This document shows positions 52,519-64,000 of a DNA stretch of 64,000 bases, piece by piece (within the stretch, counting starts at the first letter, position 1; the number at the start of each line of letters is the position of its first letter). Source of the stretch: Effrenium voratum (Eukaryota; Sar; Dinophyceae; Suessiales; Symbiodiniaceae); contig CAUJNA010000480.1 of NCBI GenBank assembly GCA_963377175.1, forward strand, positions 884,364-948,363, read 5' to 3'. The notes beneath the pieces are model-generated. The model ran no database searches, was not told the origin of the DNA, and saw nothing but the letters and a program-made list of their open reading frames with translations. The translations under genes and the position numbers were made by a program.

Positions 52519-55500
52519 CTGGACCCGTAGAAACAGAGGCGCAAACACGGAGATCGCTGGCTGTTTAAGTCAGACTGATCTGAAATCAGTTTCAGGATCG
52601 TGGCGTTAAGAAAGCAAAACTCAACGATATGGCGCACTCAACCCACAACGAAAGGGAACCTTTTCAGGAAAATAGATCAACTCGCAAGTCATTCATTCCC
52701 GTGAGCAATGCCGAAGATATCTAACAATTGCTCCACCTTCTGTTCTATACCAAGAGCATCGCTTGCAGCGAATGACAACTTTCCCCGATGGTGTGGGGCT
52801 TAAATGTTGACCCCGGGCTGATCAACCTGGTGGATTCTCAAGGGGTCCTAAAAGTGAATCCCCTCCTAAAGAACTGGGACGCCTTTCTCACCGATGAATG
52901 CTCATTTCCCCTCGCCTGGGGTACGGCCGGTGCCTCCTTCCACCCCGGGGGGCGCCAGGTCTGCGCCGGCCGCGCGCCCGGCGCGGCGCCGGCGTCCCGC
53001 GCCCCGAGGCCCCGAAAGGCCGCGCCCGCCGAAGGTCCCGCGGTGGCGCCGAAGGTGGCGACGCCCCCAGAGGCCCGCGGCAGGTAGCTGCGGGGCAGGT
53101 GCTGGGCCATTTTCCTGCCGGAAACACATCGAATCAACAGGAAATGGATCACTTTTGTTTTCGTCACTCCCTTGAAGTAAAACGTCAATCCGAGAACAAC
53201 ATGCAGAACTGCAAGTAATTGCGGAAATCTTGAGGGCAAACTGACGCTCACCGATGCTTGCAACACAGAGACGTGCATAGGCGCGGGTCGAAACACAAAA
53301 CACATTCTTTCGGGGGGGAGCAGATCCGACAGTGATGGGACGGCGAGGTTAACAGTAGATGTCACACCCTGCCTTTGTCAAAAAGAAGCTAGCAATTTGG
53401 ATGAACCTGATCCAATCTGATCCTCGTGGACGGAAGACCGCCTTTGACGCGACACAGGGCCAAACCGTTAAATACAAAGACATCCCAAGCCTTGGAGCAG
53501 AGCATTCCAAGTGGCTAAGTCGGCTAAGTGTTGGCTTTCCTTGCGGTTGTATGCTGCAGCCACCTCCAAGGAGTTGTTCAATGGCAAAGTGACTTAAACC
53601 TTCGGATCCTGGTGTCGCGCCCAAACTTCGGAACTTGGGACCCCGGTCAAACATCCTACTCTCAGGCAGGGGGCCGCTGAATTTTCACGCGAAACCCCCT
53701 CAAAGCAAATGCCAGAAGAAGCAACCCACTGGAGGATGCCTTTTTTTCCTCAGCCCTCAGGGGTGCTCCAAACGCGCCTGGAATCCTCAGTGACCACGTG
53801 CTTGGTAGGAGTGCCAGTGTGGCTCTCACCAGGCACTGCCGAGGTCTGGTTTGCAATCATCTCCTGGGAAAGCAAATGACAATTCCAAAGGAAGGTCCCA
53901 ATGGACCTTGCGGAAATCTCAAGGGAGGCCTTTCTGGATAAGCTCGTTTGACCCTCAATCGGTAAGCATATTCAATTACAAACGACACCAACCATTTAAA
54001 GGGTCCCTAGATGTCCCTAGTTTGAGACACGGACACGCGTGCACGAACGCACCCACCAGCCGTGCGTGTCACACGCACACATACCTACCAGTACCACTGG
54101 AGCTGCTCAACTGTTCGGGCGCGCAAAACGAGCAATACCTCCAGCAAATCAAAAAACGCGGCGGGCAAATGAATTCCCCCCCCTGCAGGCTAACATGGAG
54201 CCACAACAAGCGTGTAGAAAAAACTGTGTGCTTTCGGCAAAAATGTGCTTCTGGAAAAGGGCTCCGGGTGTGAACCGTCAACTACGACTATTTGCTGCAA
54301 ACTACTCAGCAAATGAACGCCGGCGTTGACCGCTAACGCCGGCCATTTTTGCTGAGTTGCTGCAGCAACCGGGCGGTAACCAAATACGATCAAAATTAAC
54401 GATTAACGCCGGGAGGCCTGGATGGGCCAAAATTAAGACCGAGCACAAACAATGCGAAAAATCCCTTTGGGAGCCCATGTCGACTTGCGGGAAGGAGTGT
54501 TGCCTCACCAAGACGCTCCGGAAACTATGTTGCACTAATATATTCTTTTTCCGGCCACTCGCTGCTACCTGTTCCACCAAGAAGTGTCTGAAGGGCAAGC
54601 TCTCCAGACTCCATGCTCGGCAAAAGTCTTCTCAAGCACCCTTGGGAAATCACTCGCAACGTCTGGGTACGCATCGGCGCATGCAGTGAGGGGGCATGCA
54701 ACCAGCCAGGCGGTTGCGGTTGCCGTATAGATATGATATCCAACTAAGGTATGAAGTGGGACACCTGGGTAAGCAACCCAGGTCTTGGTTTCCAACTATG
54801 CGTGGCGATGGAGGGAAGATCTGTGGTCATGCCCTTGTGGTTACATTCCCCACTTCCTGTTTTTCTATGAGTCCAAACTGTCGACACCCCCTTTCTTATT
54901 TTGCGGTTGCCAAGCAAACAAGGACACCACGTTATTCACTATGGTTGATGTTGGTTGCAACGTTTGGGCACGTGTCAAACCTAGCTAACATTTCCACAGT
55001 GGTGTCATGTTGCAGGGAAAAATGATTGGCACCTAAGAGTGTAAGCTTCGAGGGGTTATGTAACGAGTCAACGGGTCTTTTTACTATATCAGCTATATGG
55101 GGTCTGCACCAGGGTATGCAACGAATGTCCGCCGCAGTTTTGTTACATACCCTCCAAAAAGCCCACTTCCATTTTGCAAGAAATGCTGGGCCCCATTTGC
55201 ATGGGTAGTCTGCCTCATCACTACTAGCTATACCTGCTACCCTGGTTCGACGGGAGACAACCACAGCGAGCATGTCTCCTTCACCACCTTGGAGACGTTG
55301 GGCTTGCTGGGGTCAGACAGCCTCGTCTGCGGAAAGCTGCCTTTCATGACCTTGCAAGCGGAAGCTGTTGCCACAAGCACAAAAGCAACTGGACGCCAAC
55401 TTCTCCCCAGCTCTCTTATCCGGTGGCTTGTCCCTTTGGGCTATTTGGCGAAGAAGATCCGTTAAGCGATCGAAACCGCCTGACAGGTTGGGCCAAAGGC

Positions 55501-57018
55501 CCAACTTTGACCAAATGAAGGTACAAAGCCATGCCCCTGCTGCAAATGCATGTGCGCCAGAGTGAAAACTCCTGATATACGCCATGGTCACAGTCATGGT
55601 TCCAAGCAGGAGCCAATAAATAGCTGTCTAAATCCGTCTTCAGGGGTTCGTGACCCTCCCTACTCGCCACCGGCCAGTGGAGCCCTTCTTCCAAGCCACC
55701 GAAAAGCATCGCCGAGCCATGGGAGTGGCTCGATTTCCGCGCCCCGGGCCGCTGAAACGCCCAGGGCTATGGCCAACAACTGCTAAGCTGCCACGAGCCC
55801 AAGGGCAGGGACGCGCTCTGTTCTTAGAGGCTGGCTCTGGGGTTCCGGGTCGGATCTGAATGGTGGCTTTACCATTGGTTCCCTTCCAAAACCGCCAAGA
55901 ATGTGTTTCCCTACTTTGGGAAGGGTTGCAACCCCGTCTGGGTGATGTTTCAGCTCCCCGGGTTAGGAACCCCCGCACGCTTATGCCAGTACCCTGCTTT
56001 GAGGAACTGACCCTCATGCATTTTGGATCCCTGCAGCTATAATGTCAACATAGGATTAATACATGCCACCAATGACGCCGAAGGTGCATTTTCGGGTGCC
56101 AATAGTAAAGAATTCTACACTCTGATGCGGGCCTTTAGAAAGACTTTTTGCGACCCACCTAACACTTTATCTAACTTCCGGATGCGTCCTCAATCCCCCA
56201 GAATCGGCCAGCTACAGCTGCAGCCACCTTCTTCAGCAGAACAGCTCCTCCTACTGAACCCATTTTACCTGCTTCACCTTCTCAGAAAGGGAAAATTGAA
56301 TCCGATGTTAACATTCGGCTGCACAGCCAATGCACGAAAGCCTGACTTGCGTCCTCGGACTCTTCGCCCATGATATTCAGCTGCTGGGTCTGAGCGAGCT
56401 GATGCTCGACGCTCGGCACTCGGACAATCGGCGAGGGCTGGGGAAGCCATTTCAAATGGTTTGCAATTGAAAGTGAAGGTACAACTCTTATGCATCCTTC
56501 TGCTACTCGGTTTCGGCCGAGGCTGCACCGAGGCTGGGGCGATGTAATCCACTGTCGACTCCTCGCCGAACACCTGGGTAGTGTTCTGCCGTGCTTAGGG
56601 AGTAAAATCCAGCAAAAGCGGGAACTTTGGCGAAGCATGTCAGGTGCTTGAAGGGTGAGTAGGTCGGCAGGCTAGGGCATGGTGGAAGGCTTGCTCAATG
56701 TTTGTGAAGGGTCCCCACAAAATCCCCGTGGCGTGTGAGAAGGTGTGAATCATTGGCAATGGGGACATGGACAAATTGACAAACGATGCCGACTAACTAG
56801 GAAGGGTTCAAAGGCAGCGAGCACTAGCAACAGGCAAACACCGTTTACCCAAGGCTCTCAGTGGGTCGATATCCTATGGCTGCCTCACACCTTTCCGGTG
56901 CCTAAGTTGAACAGCAAAGGGTGTTGTAGGTCCTTGTGTCCGGACCCAGGCCTTTTTAAGGGCCCGGCTGCGCCCGTGTCCTCATCATAGAAGAAGCCCG
57001 TGCGGAGAGGCTTGTGCC
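52294..57018 (-). CDS. Unrecognised protein with one C-terminal membrane segment, 7 exons
   Basis: Minus-strand exons: 56981-57018, 56523-56573, 56342-56437, 55279-55350, 53778-53863, 52916-53114, 52294-52518 (stop TGA at 52296-52294). All junction phases agree. Order of content: HKPLRTGFFYDE; VFGEESTVDYIAPASVQ; PSPIVRVPSVEHQLAQTQQL plus NIMGEESEDASQ; VMKGSFPQTRLSDPSKPNVS; EMIANQTSAVPGESHTGTPT; an Ala/Gly/Arg-rich exon (MAQHLPRSYLPRASGGVATF ... TWRPPGWKEAPAVPQ); and a final exon with EHAEFYERPAFEVWG, the membrane helix VRAVGLLVLFALY, then a basic tail (KKPRPKRHLTPQEEEQRRLE). At least 216 residues; upstream exons should lie right of 57018. No family is recognised. An alternative is a shorter gene starting at ATG 53110, giving 139 residues whose N-terminus looks like a mitochondrial leader. 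Confidence 0.6.
52806..52870 (+). repeat. Dispersed short repeat, copy B
   Basis: Carries GTTGACCC, CCTGGTGGATTCTCA (52826-52840) and CCTAAAAGTGAAT, matching 21346-21400. It is in the intron between the last two exons of the membrane-protein gene. Confidence 0.55.
52916..53114 (-). CDS. Ala/Gly/Arg-rich exon of the membrane-protein gene, possible alternative start
   Basis: Acceptor CGGCAG^GAAAATGG at 53114 gives R-K-M-A-Q in phase with the exon ending at 53778. The ATG at 53110 could instead start a separate small protein. It is very GC-rich (CGCCG runs), with donor CCAG^GCGAGG at 52916; a GT at 52891 (CATCG^GTGAGA) is also possible. Confidence 0.6.
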
Positions 57019-57099
57019 CTGCACCCGATTCGTGCTTCTCCACTGCTCAGCATGTTGTTTCTTCTTGTGTTCAATTACCAAGACATGCGTACCACACAC

Positions 57100-60000
57100 A
57101 CGCACGCACACATACCCCCATTTTGTTTGGAAAGGAGGAATGCGGACAAAATCGGCAAAGTTCAGCCGCTGAAAGCAGAATGGGTTCATCAATGATAGGG
57201 TGCTCACAGCATACCGCCATGAAGCTGTAACTGAAACTACGAGTGTCCCTGTGGATGTCAAAAAGTTGTTGAACCTCTGCATCACGCCTGCAGTTGCGCG
57301 TTTGGCCTTCTGGCAGGACCCAACGAGGCGCAACTAAGTAAACAATAGGCATCCAAATGACGCGACTGCCACCGGGCCAAGCCTCGGTACAGGATCTGGT
57401 CAATAAAGCCTGCAAACAAGCTTTCGCTTCATCCTCTGCCGAAACCGAATCGCAAAAGACTCATGTAGGCCCCTGAGTTACGGTTTGAGGCTCGTTGGCA
57501 AGTTCTCTGGCGGGTGCTCTGCTGGGCACGCAGCCCGCACACAGTCATGTTGCACAGGAAACAAGGCCTTGCCGCGTTTTCCCTTCTTTAATTCCAAAGG
57601 AACCCCGTTCAGGGATGGACCATGTTGGACCATGTTCGTATCAATCCCGATCCATGGTTCTGGACAAGCTTGGTTTGACTGCATGCGCCACAAGGGCCCA
57701 ACAATGGCACTGGTAGGGCCAGCCGGGCAGGGCCATCATCAACTTTCCAGAAAACTTTTCTGCGTCCAAACCAAGAACCAGCAAACAAACACAAAAGGTT
57801 CTGGTTGGAGCTCAGCCTCCCTTAGTCACATTCAATCAAGGAGATACCTTTCGGAGGGGCCTCAAAGAAACCTTCCACTTCTCGTCGCTTCATGTTTGCA
57901 AAAAATATAGACTTGCCTGAGGCGACGGGCCCGCCTTTCAGACTCTTATCAGAGAATCTCGGCCTTGGCGCACAGGGCGCCCGGGCCTATACCAGCCGAT
58001 GCCATGGCGGGGCTATCTTGGGGGGACTTGAAGTGCTCCCTTCTGACAATACGTGCAAGGCCAAACGTGCCCGCCCCGGAAACAGCCTGTCGCAGGCCAT
58101 GGAAAGCACCGTTAAGCTCGCTTCTTATTGGAATTCATCCGCGTCCTCTAGCCACTAGGTGGTTGAATGTCAATACCCGGTATGTCAATACCCGGTTGTT
58201 CTGTTTGGGTACTGCCAAGAAAGCCAACCAGCACAAGGATCCATTTTTCCACATGCATTGGTGTGACTTCAACAACCACTCGGTCATGGCTGCGCAATGC
58301 CTGCAGCAGAAGCCCAGGGCCACGGCTGCCCCACCGGGGGGTCGAACAGCGAGCTGCCTCGCAGGGCTTTGGCAACTTGGGAACGGCTTGCTGAGCCGAG
58401 TTCGCGAAATTAGGTGCCTAGTGGCCAATGGCGGAAATACCATGGTGGGGGGGGGGGTGGGGAGGGGGAGGTGGGGGCGGGGGGTTAGCTTGTTCAGCTC
58501 GGGGCCCATTCCCTAATTTCCCACCTACACAAGGGGAGATGCATTGACCCTTGATCAGCAAGGAAAGTCAGGAACTACAGGCTCCAGGCCGAGCCCGAGC
58601 ACAAGCAGCCCGCTGGCACCATGAAATTTCCTGAATCTGGGTGCGAGATTGGAAGGATGGCTTGGGAAGCTTCTTATGGCATCGTCTCAGTAGTTGAGTT
58701 CATGTGATCTTCAACTTGGCCGATGGCTTGCTTCTTTTGGCGCGAACCCAGCGCTTGACGCACGCGAAGCACTCCCTATTTCCAGCCTCGACTCTTTCGG
58801 AAGTGCTTGGCGCTCTCGCCTGGGTAGCGCCTGGGTAGCTCTTTCGGGATCTATTGGGCTGGGAGTGGGCAAGGATTCTGAAATGGATTCGAAGCCCATC
58901 ACCCTGAGTGCGTGTGTGTGTGTGTGAGAGAGGGAGAGATCCAACATCTTCCAAAAGGCGCAGCTGGAAGGGCCAAACACCGTAAATGACGCTTGGGCTC
59001 TTGCTCAGCAAACCTTCCACCCGGAGGTTGTCCCTTGGATAAATCCGTGTGCACACAATTGAAGGCCAACCGCCTTGCGAAGGGGGTCTGAGTGACAAGC
59101 CCGAATCACGCATGGGAGGCTCCCTTAAAGTTGGGGGAGATCTCTCCACACGCGGCCAAATTCCCCGAGACCCTGGCAGAGCCCACCACGGAAAGGGGCA
59201 GCTGGGACAAAGGTAGCCTGCGAGGCGGGCGTCAGCTAAGCCGGGCCTGCCAGAGCCGCTGAAGAAGCGAGCGAAGAATAGCCTCTCTCTCCAAGACCGG
59301 AAATTACACAGCCAAACATCTCGAGTCATAGCCTCGAGACCTTTGATGGCCCTTCGGTTGCGCTGAAAGATGGCTGATTCCAAGCCCATTGCCGCAACAA
59401 CTATTGCAGTGCCGTGAATCCTGGCATCCATACTGTCGCCCTCAAAAAAATCACATGAAGGCCGAATGCCTTTGTACGTGCCCAAAACACAATTGCTTGA
59501 GGCAAACAACGGTCACCCTGGTTTGGAAGCTTGATGTGATGTGAACGTTGCTCTTTTTGTTCGAAGGGCAAGCATCCCAGAATAATTGCAAAGGCATCAT
59601 GCCCAATACACCCTTTGAGACCCAGCGGGCGGGCTGGACATGGCACATTCCAGGCCGGCTGCACCGTGCAGCTGAGACGGTTTGTCCAGGAACTGCAGCA
59701 ACGCTTCCAACCCGCCCCCTGCTCCCTTTGCCCCTGGCCATCACCAGGTTTTGCGTCCTCAACCTGAAGCTCAACTTTGGCGGAAAGGGAGTTTTAGACC
59801 CGACATGACCAGCCCGCTAACCAGTGGATGGTGAATATTCAAACCTGCCGCGTGGTCTTCCAAAAGGGGTGACTGAGAATGGCCCAGGCGAGTGCCTGAT
59901 TTTCCAAAGTGGCAACCTGCAAAGAACATAAAAGAACCCAACTGACCGTCTGGACAAACCCCATGGCGAGGCCCCGCAAGCACGTGAGGCGATCAAGCCA

Positions 60001-63000
60001 TCTGGGCAAATCGCGCAAAACCTTCCATGCAGGCTCCTGTGAATGTGGTCTTGTAAGCTAGGTAGAACCATGGTACTTTGCCATGTTAATGGCTGTTCTG
60101 GAATCAAGCTGTCGGCAATCAAGCAGCTACTCCATACACCAAGGCTGGCGGAACAACTCCAATCAGGCTGGTTGCTCCCTGCATGTGCTGGCGTTCGCTG
60201 GCATACTGTGGACAGTGTCTGCGGAAACAGGTGCAAGCTTCGTGCATACACATTGCGCACTGAGACAGTCAGGACATCTGGCGTGGATCCTGCACCAAAC
60301 CATCCACAGATCTCGAAGACCTCATAGGATCTCATAAGAACCAACTAGAGCATCAGCCCTTCCGGCATGATATGACATGTAGAAAGCATTTGCATTCTCA
60401 CTTGAAAGGCGCCTGCTTGGGGAACTAGATGATCTATCTGAGCCCGACCAACATCCAGCAATCACACCGGGGCCGTTTTACAAATGACTCTGCCAGGTGG
60501 CGAAATGAAGACTTGCGCAGCCCCTTGTAGTTGCGCAAGGCTGCAAAACAGGACACGGCATGTTGAAAGCTGGGGCCGGTACCGCCTCTGTCCTTGGCCG
60601 TCGAGTCCCAAGAAGGTCCAATTTAATCTACGCGGAACACCGCCCACCACTGACCTCCAATCATTAATGTTCCATGTTTGTCGGGCTGTTGCTCATACTT
60701 GATGGGTCTGGTAAAGGAAAAGCGGGTGCAACTGAGCAACTAGTATCGACCCGCAGGAACGCACAAATCCAAAGAAGGTCCTGCTTGGTGGGACGAACCG
60801 CCTACCAACTGGTGCAGGATTTCGTCCAGTGGGCATAATCCTATCTGTTAAAGTATGGCGTAACATGGCCACCCGCCGCATGTTCATCGAGTCTGTGGAT
60901 TCCTTGGAAAAGAAAACTAAACCAACAGCCTTGCGCGAAAAAAAGGGCTTTCGTCTCTCCCTTGCCGACAGCAATATTCAGGACTTCCACTGGCACAAGC
61001 GAATGCAACGTCAGGTTCCCACACAATCTCTTGTTTAAGCAACATGTTATTCTGTTGGGGGCTGCCGCAACCTGCTCAAGGAGGCCCCGACTAAACCTCC
61101 AGCTGCTTTAGATGGACAAATGAGTTGCAGTTGTTATCCTGTTCAAGCTTGAATGGATGTCATTGGCCCCTTCCGCCAAACCTCCGCCGTGTGTGTGAGG
61201 AGTGCCTTCGCTGGCTTCTGCTGCCAGATTCATGAGAGGCTTTGCATGCATTCCTGCACCTGCGCAAGCAAGCAAACAAACATGCCTGAAATGGAATCAT
61301 TGCAAATTCAACGCTGTTTTTGTTCAAGCGACCTCAGGCTCGAACAAGCCCTCACACCATGAAAGGGTGCTTCACCATCTGGGCGACAGATGATCTTGTT
61401 GCCGCTTACTGGGCATAAACATCCATTGCAAAAGTCCGAAGCAACATGGGGTGGAAAAAAGTGGCTAGCCAGGAATTTGACAACGTTCAAGCTGATATCC
61501 AACGATGTCTCTCTCCACCGCGGCCAGAACTTGTGGGGCCCCGGCTCCTCACCTGGCAGAAGCGTTGAAAACCCTGGGCCAGTGCCAAAACTGCTTACAA
61601 GCGAATCCACCAGCAGGGGGCGGAAGGGGGGGAGGGGTGAACGCTCACAGACAATGGTGGGCTGTTGAGTTTTAGAACTTGGTGCTTGCCACTGGCCAAG
61701 AATGGCAGCATCAAGTGGTTTCAATGGGCAGAAAAAAAAAACACAGTGACTTGTTCAGCCCCCCCCCAAAAAAAAAACAAAAAAGGAAAGAGGCAGGGTG
61801 GGTGGTTCGGCTGCAGTCGGGGCATGAAGCCGGGTCAACATGGCCCGACTTGTGGTCTGCTTACTAGTCTTTAGGCCAAAACGCAAACCGACAAGAAAAC
61901 AGGCTTGCTGGGGGCATCCTTGAAAAGTGACCTGACCCCTGGGAAGAAAGGCTCTCGCCAGGCCAAAACGTGAGGCGCCAGCACGGATGCCGAAACATTC
62001 CGGGCACACACACACACACACGCACGTCCGTAGAGTTGGACGGAAGGTCAAGCTTCCTCCAAGATTCCACGCGAGGCTTCTGAATCAAAATGCCACACTG
62101 TGCTTGCAGGAAGCCCAAGGTTTCACCTTCATGTCCATGCCCACCTAGGGCTTCAACCCCATCCCCGCCCCAAGCCCCCCAAGCCCCCCCGCCGTCAGAG
62201 CCATCCGGGCCATCCAGGAAAGTCACCATGTATGGAGCGCGAAGCAGAGGCGAACGTCGGAAATGGCACGAGCCTGCCAATTGAGATGTTGTTTTTCTTT
62301 GCGGACTGCAAACGCCCTAGCCCAACATCAGCTGATTGTGGAGGATGCCGAGGATGGGGGCCAAACCTTGGGCTCATGACGCCATTCGAACGCTGATGGA
62401 AAACTGCTTGAGTTTCACCGTGGCTTGAGAAAGGGCATTGAAACAGTTTCAGGGCCCAAACGCATGCCTCTGGGCGGGTACCCTTGGTATCCCGCGGATG
62501 CCCCATCGCGTATTTCATCCGAGGTTTTGTGCAGCACCTACTGCTTGGTACGTGGCTGGACCCTTGGGAATGGGTGAGGGCAGGTTCAACTGGTCTGCTT
62601 GCTTCGGCAGTCTGAGCCTCTGAGCCTCTGACGACATGGGCCGGGGTTGGGCCAAACAAGCAGTTTGAACCATTGGTTTAAGCGACCTTCTGTCGGCTTC
62701 CCTTGAAGGGGTAACCTGGTGGTTGAGCTGGGCCCGGGAAAACCGCCTCGGTCCGGAAAGTGCCAGGTACTGTCCAGTCGAAAAGGCAACAGCACGAACT
62801 ATAATTACCGGCCGCTGTTCGCCGAGCACCAACAAACCCTTGACCCAGTCGCCAAGATCCGACTCAAGTCACCCGAGAACCCACCGTTCAACCCGCGAGG
62901 CATCGTGAGGCCGCCCAAACCCACCCTTTAACCCTGCACCCAAACCCTAATGCAAGCCCACATCAATCCTAAACCAACGAGTCTGAAACCAAGCCTAAAC

Positions 63001-64000
63001 TAAAGACAACCTCAATTTGTCAATCCACACTAGGCATGCCTATGCCCACACTAAGTGGCCGTACATCAAGCATAACTTGAGCTAAGCTGCAACCGTCCGA
63101 CACTCAGTCGGCCCTAAATTTAACCTAGACACTAGAGTAAATCCCCAAATTCATGCGTAGCCATCCCCCAAACATCCAGGTAGAGTGTCCGTCCGCTAAG
63201 GCAAGTGCTCCAACGAAGCCTTTCCCTCAACTGCTTTGGGCAAAGCCGGACTACCCATTCAACTCCATACTAAGAATCCGCACAAGCTGCATTTCGCAGC
63301 TTGAAAACAAAAAAAGGCTCTGCGGAAATAGCATGCTAGAGCCATAGAAGGGGAGCCGCAGTCTAAGAGCGACTACTAGTCACTAACTAGTGAGGACTAT
63401 TCATGCTAATGACTGACCTTCCCATGGTCTATGGGTCTGAAACAGTATTGAAAGTGAGGGACCTTGCTGGGCGAGCCCTGGCGTTAGTGAGCTGGTTGCC
63501 TTCGAATTTGCGCAAACTGCATCCACTCCTCAACCCCATTCAACAGCCAGCCCAGGGAAGAAGCCCGTTGGCCAAATCTCATGCATTCCTGAAGGCTGGA
63601 GGGATACAAACGCCAACCCCGGATGCAAACCGGCACTTCGGGTGCCTTTTGGTTTTTGTAGGCAGCCACCAGGAAGATGGACATAGAAGGGCCCTGTTTG
63701 GACAAGTGATCCAGTGATCAATCAACTGGCTGCACACACACACACACATCCAGATAGTAGACAATGCAACCAAAGGTTGACGACAATTGAACAGAGAGAT
63801 CACATCAGGGATTCAATTACGGCTATAAGCATGCAGACTTTGAACTGAGGCAAGGAAAGGCCTTGCCCAGCATTTTTGGTTGCAAAACCCACCCCCTTCC
63901 GGTGATACCAATTTGGCCAGTACTTATGGCAATTGTGTCATGTATTTAAAGGGGATCCCCGGGATCATTTTAGAAAGCCCTCAAGCCCTACCGTGGATGG
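57100..64000. other. No gene I can defend; repeats and unassigned frames
   Basis: Upstream exons of the membrane-protein gene are expected here. Points seen: a tandem TGTCAATACCCGG pair at 58168-58196; a G-run at 58443-58490; the sequence CCAACTGGTGCAGGATTTCG at 60805, related to the 24.6-kb hairpin; a (CA)n at 62003-62024; a Gly-rich minus frame at 62110-62245 (YMVTFLDGPDGSDGGG); scattered CCCTAAA-like words at 62925-62985; a (CA)n at 63733-63750. None is enough to call a gene. Confidence 0.4.

Noticed and set aside
58167..58394. + strand frame AKKANQHKDPFFHMHWCDF
   Set aside because: Looks protein-like, but the minus strand is equally open, no splice context fits and no family is recognised.
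1..64000. CRISPR arrays, bacterial operons, riboswitches, rRNA and complete transposase genes
   Set aside because: None seen. The tandem repeats lack spacer structure, and the gene structures are eukaryotic.

Overview
The window reads as nuclear DNA of a dinoflagellate. The evidence is the gene structure. Several proteins can be rebuilt exon by exon, always on the minus strand, and their introns mostly start with GC or GA instead of GT, end in AG, and are nearly always followed by G. Short exons (27-200 nt) are GC-rich and sit in introns of roughly 0.1-2 kb. The introns are full of dinucleotide tracts, poly-G/C runs and inverted repeats. No bacterial-type operons, rRNA, tRNA, CRISPR or plasmid features were seen. 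The species cannot be named from the sequence. Nearly all long open frames are chance frames in introns and satellites and are not listed.

Layout from left to right: 1-2405 is a purine/pyrimidine-skewed tandem satellite (about 91-bp unit) with a strand switch and a strong hairpin. 2860-2940 (-) is a likely first exon coding a signal peptide. 6490-6586 is a weak coding-like block. 9324-10394 (-) holds the catalytic core of a DHHC protein S-acyltransferase, followed by a degenerate TTTAGGG-containing satellite at 10560-10970. 15944-24801 (-) is a pentatricopeptide-repeat (PPR) protein gene of at least 12 exons. 26099-26210 (-) is an isolated membrane-segment exon. 28338-48077 (-) is a nearly complete SEC31 gene (COPII coat) of about 30 exons and about 1160 codons, the best supported gene here. 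50310-51398 (-) has two coding-like fragments. 52294-57018 (-) is a seven-exon gene for an unrecognised protein with one membrane segment near its C-terminus. From about 57.1 kb to the end I see no gene I can defend.

The genes do not form a pathway: SEC31 acts in ER-to-Golgi export, the DHHC enzyme palmitoylates membrane proteins, and PPR proteins normally bind organelle RNA. What they share is direction (a one-way gene array, usual in dinoflagellates) and intron style. The most interesting signals are the GC/GA-AG introns with duplicated exon-edge sequence at both intron ends (26 bp in one case), which suggests intron gain by insertion with target duplication, and several dispersed or palindromic elements inside introns that could be the inserting elements.
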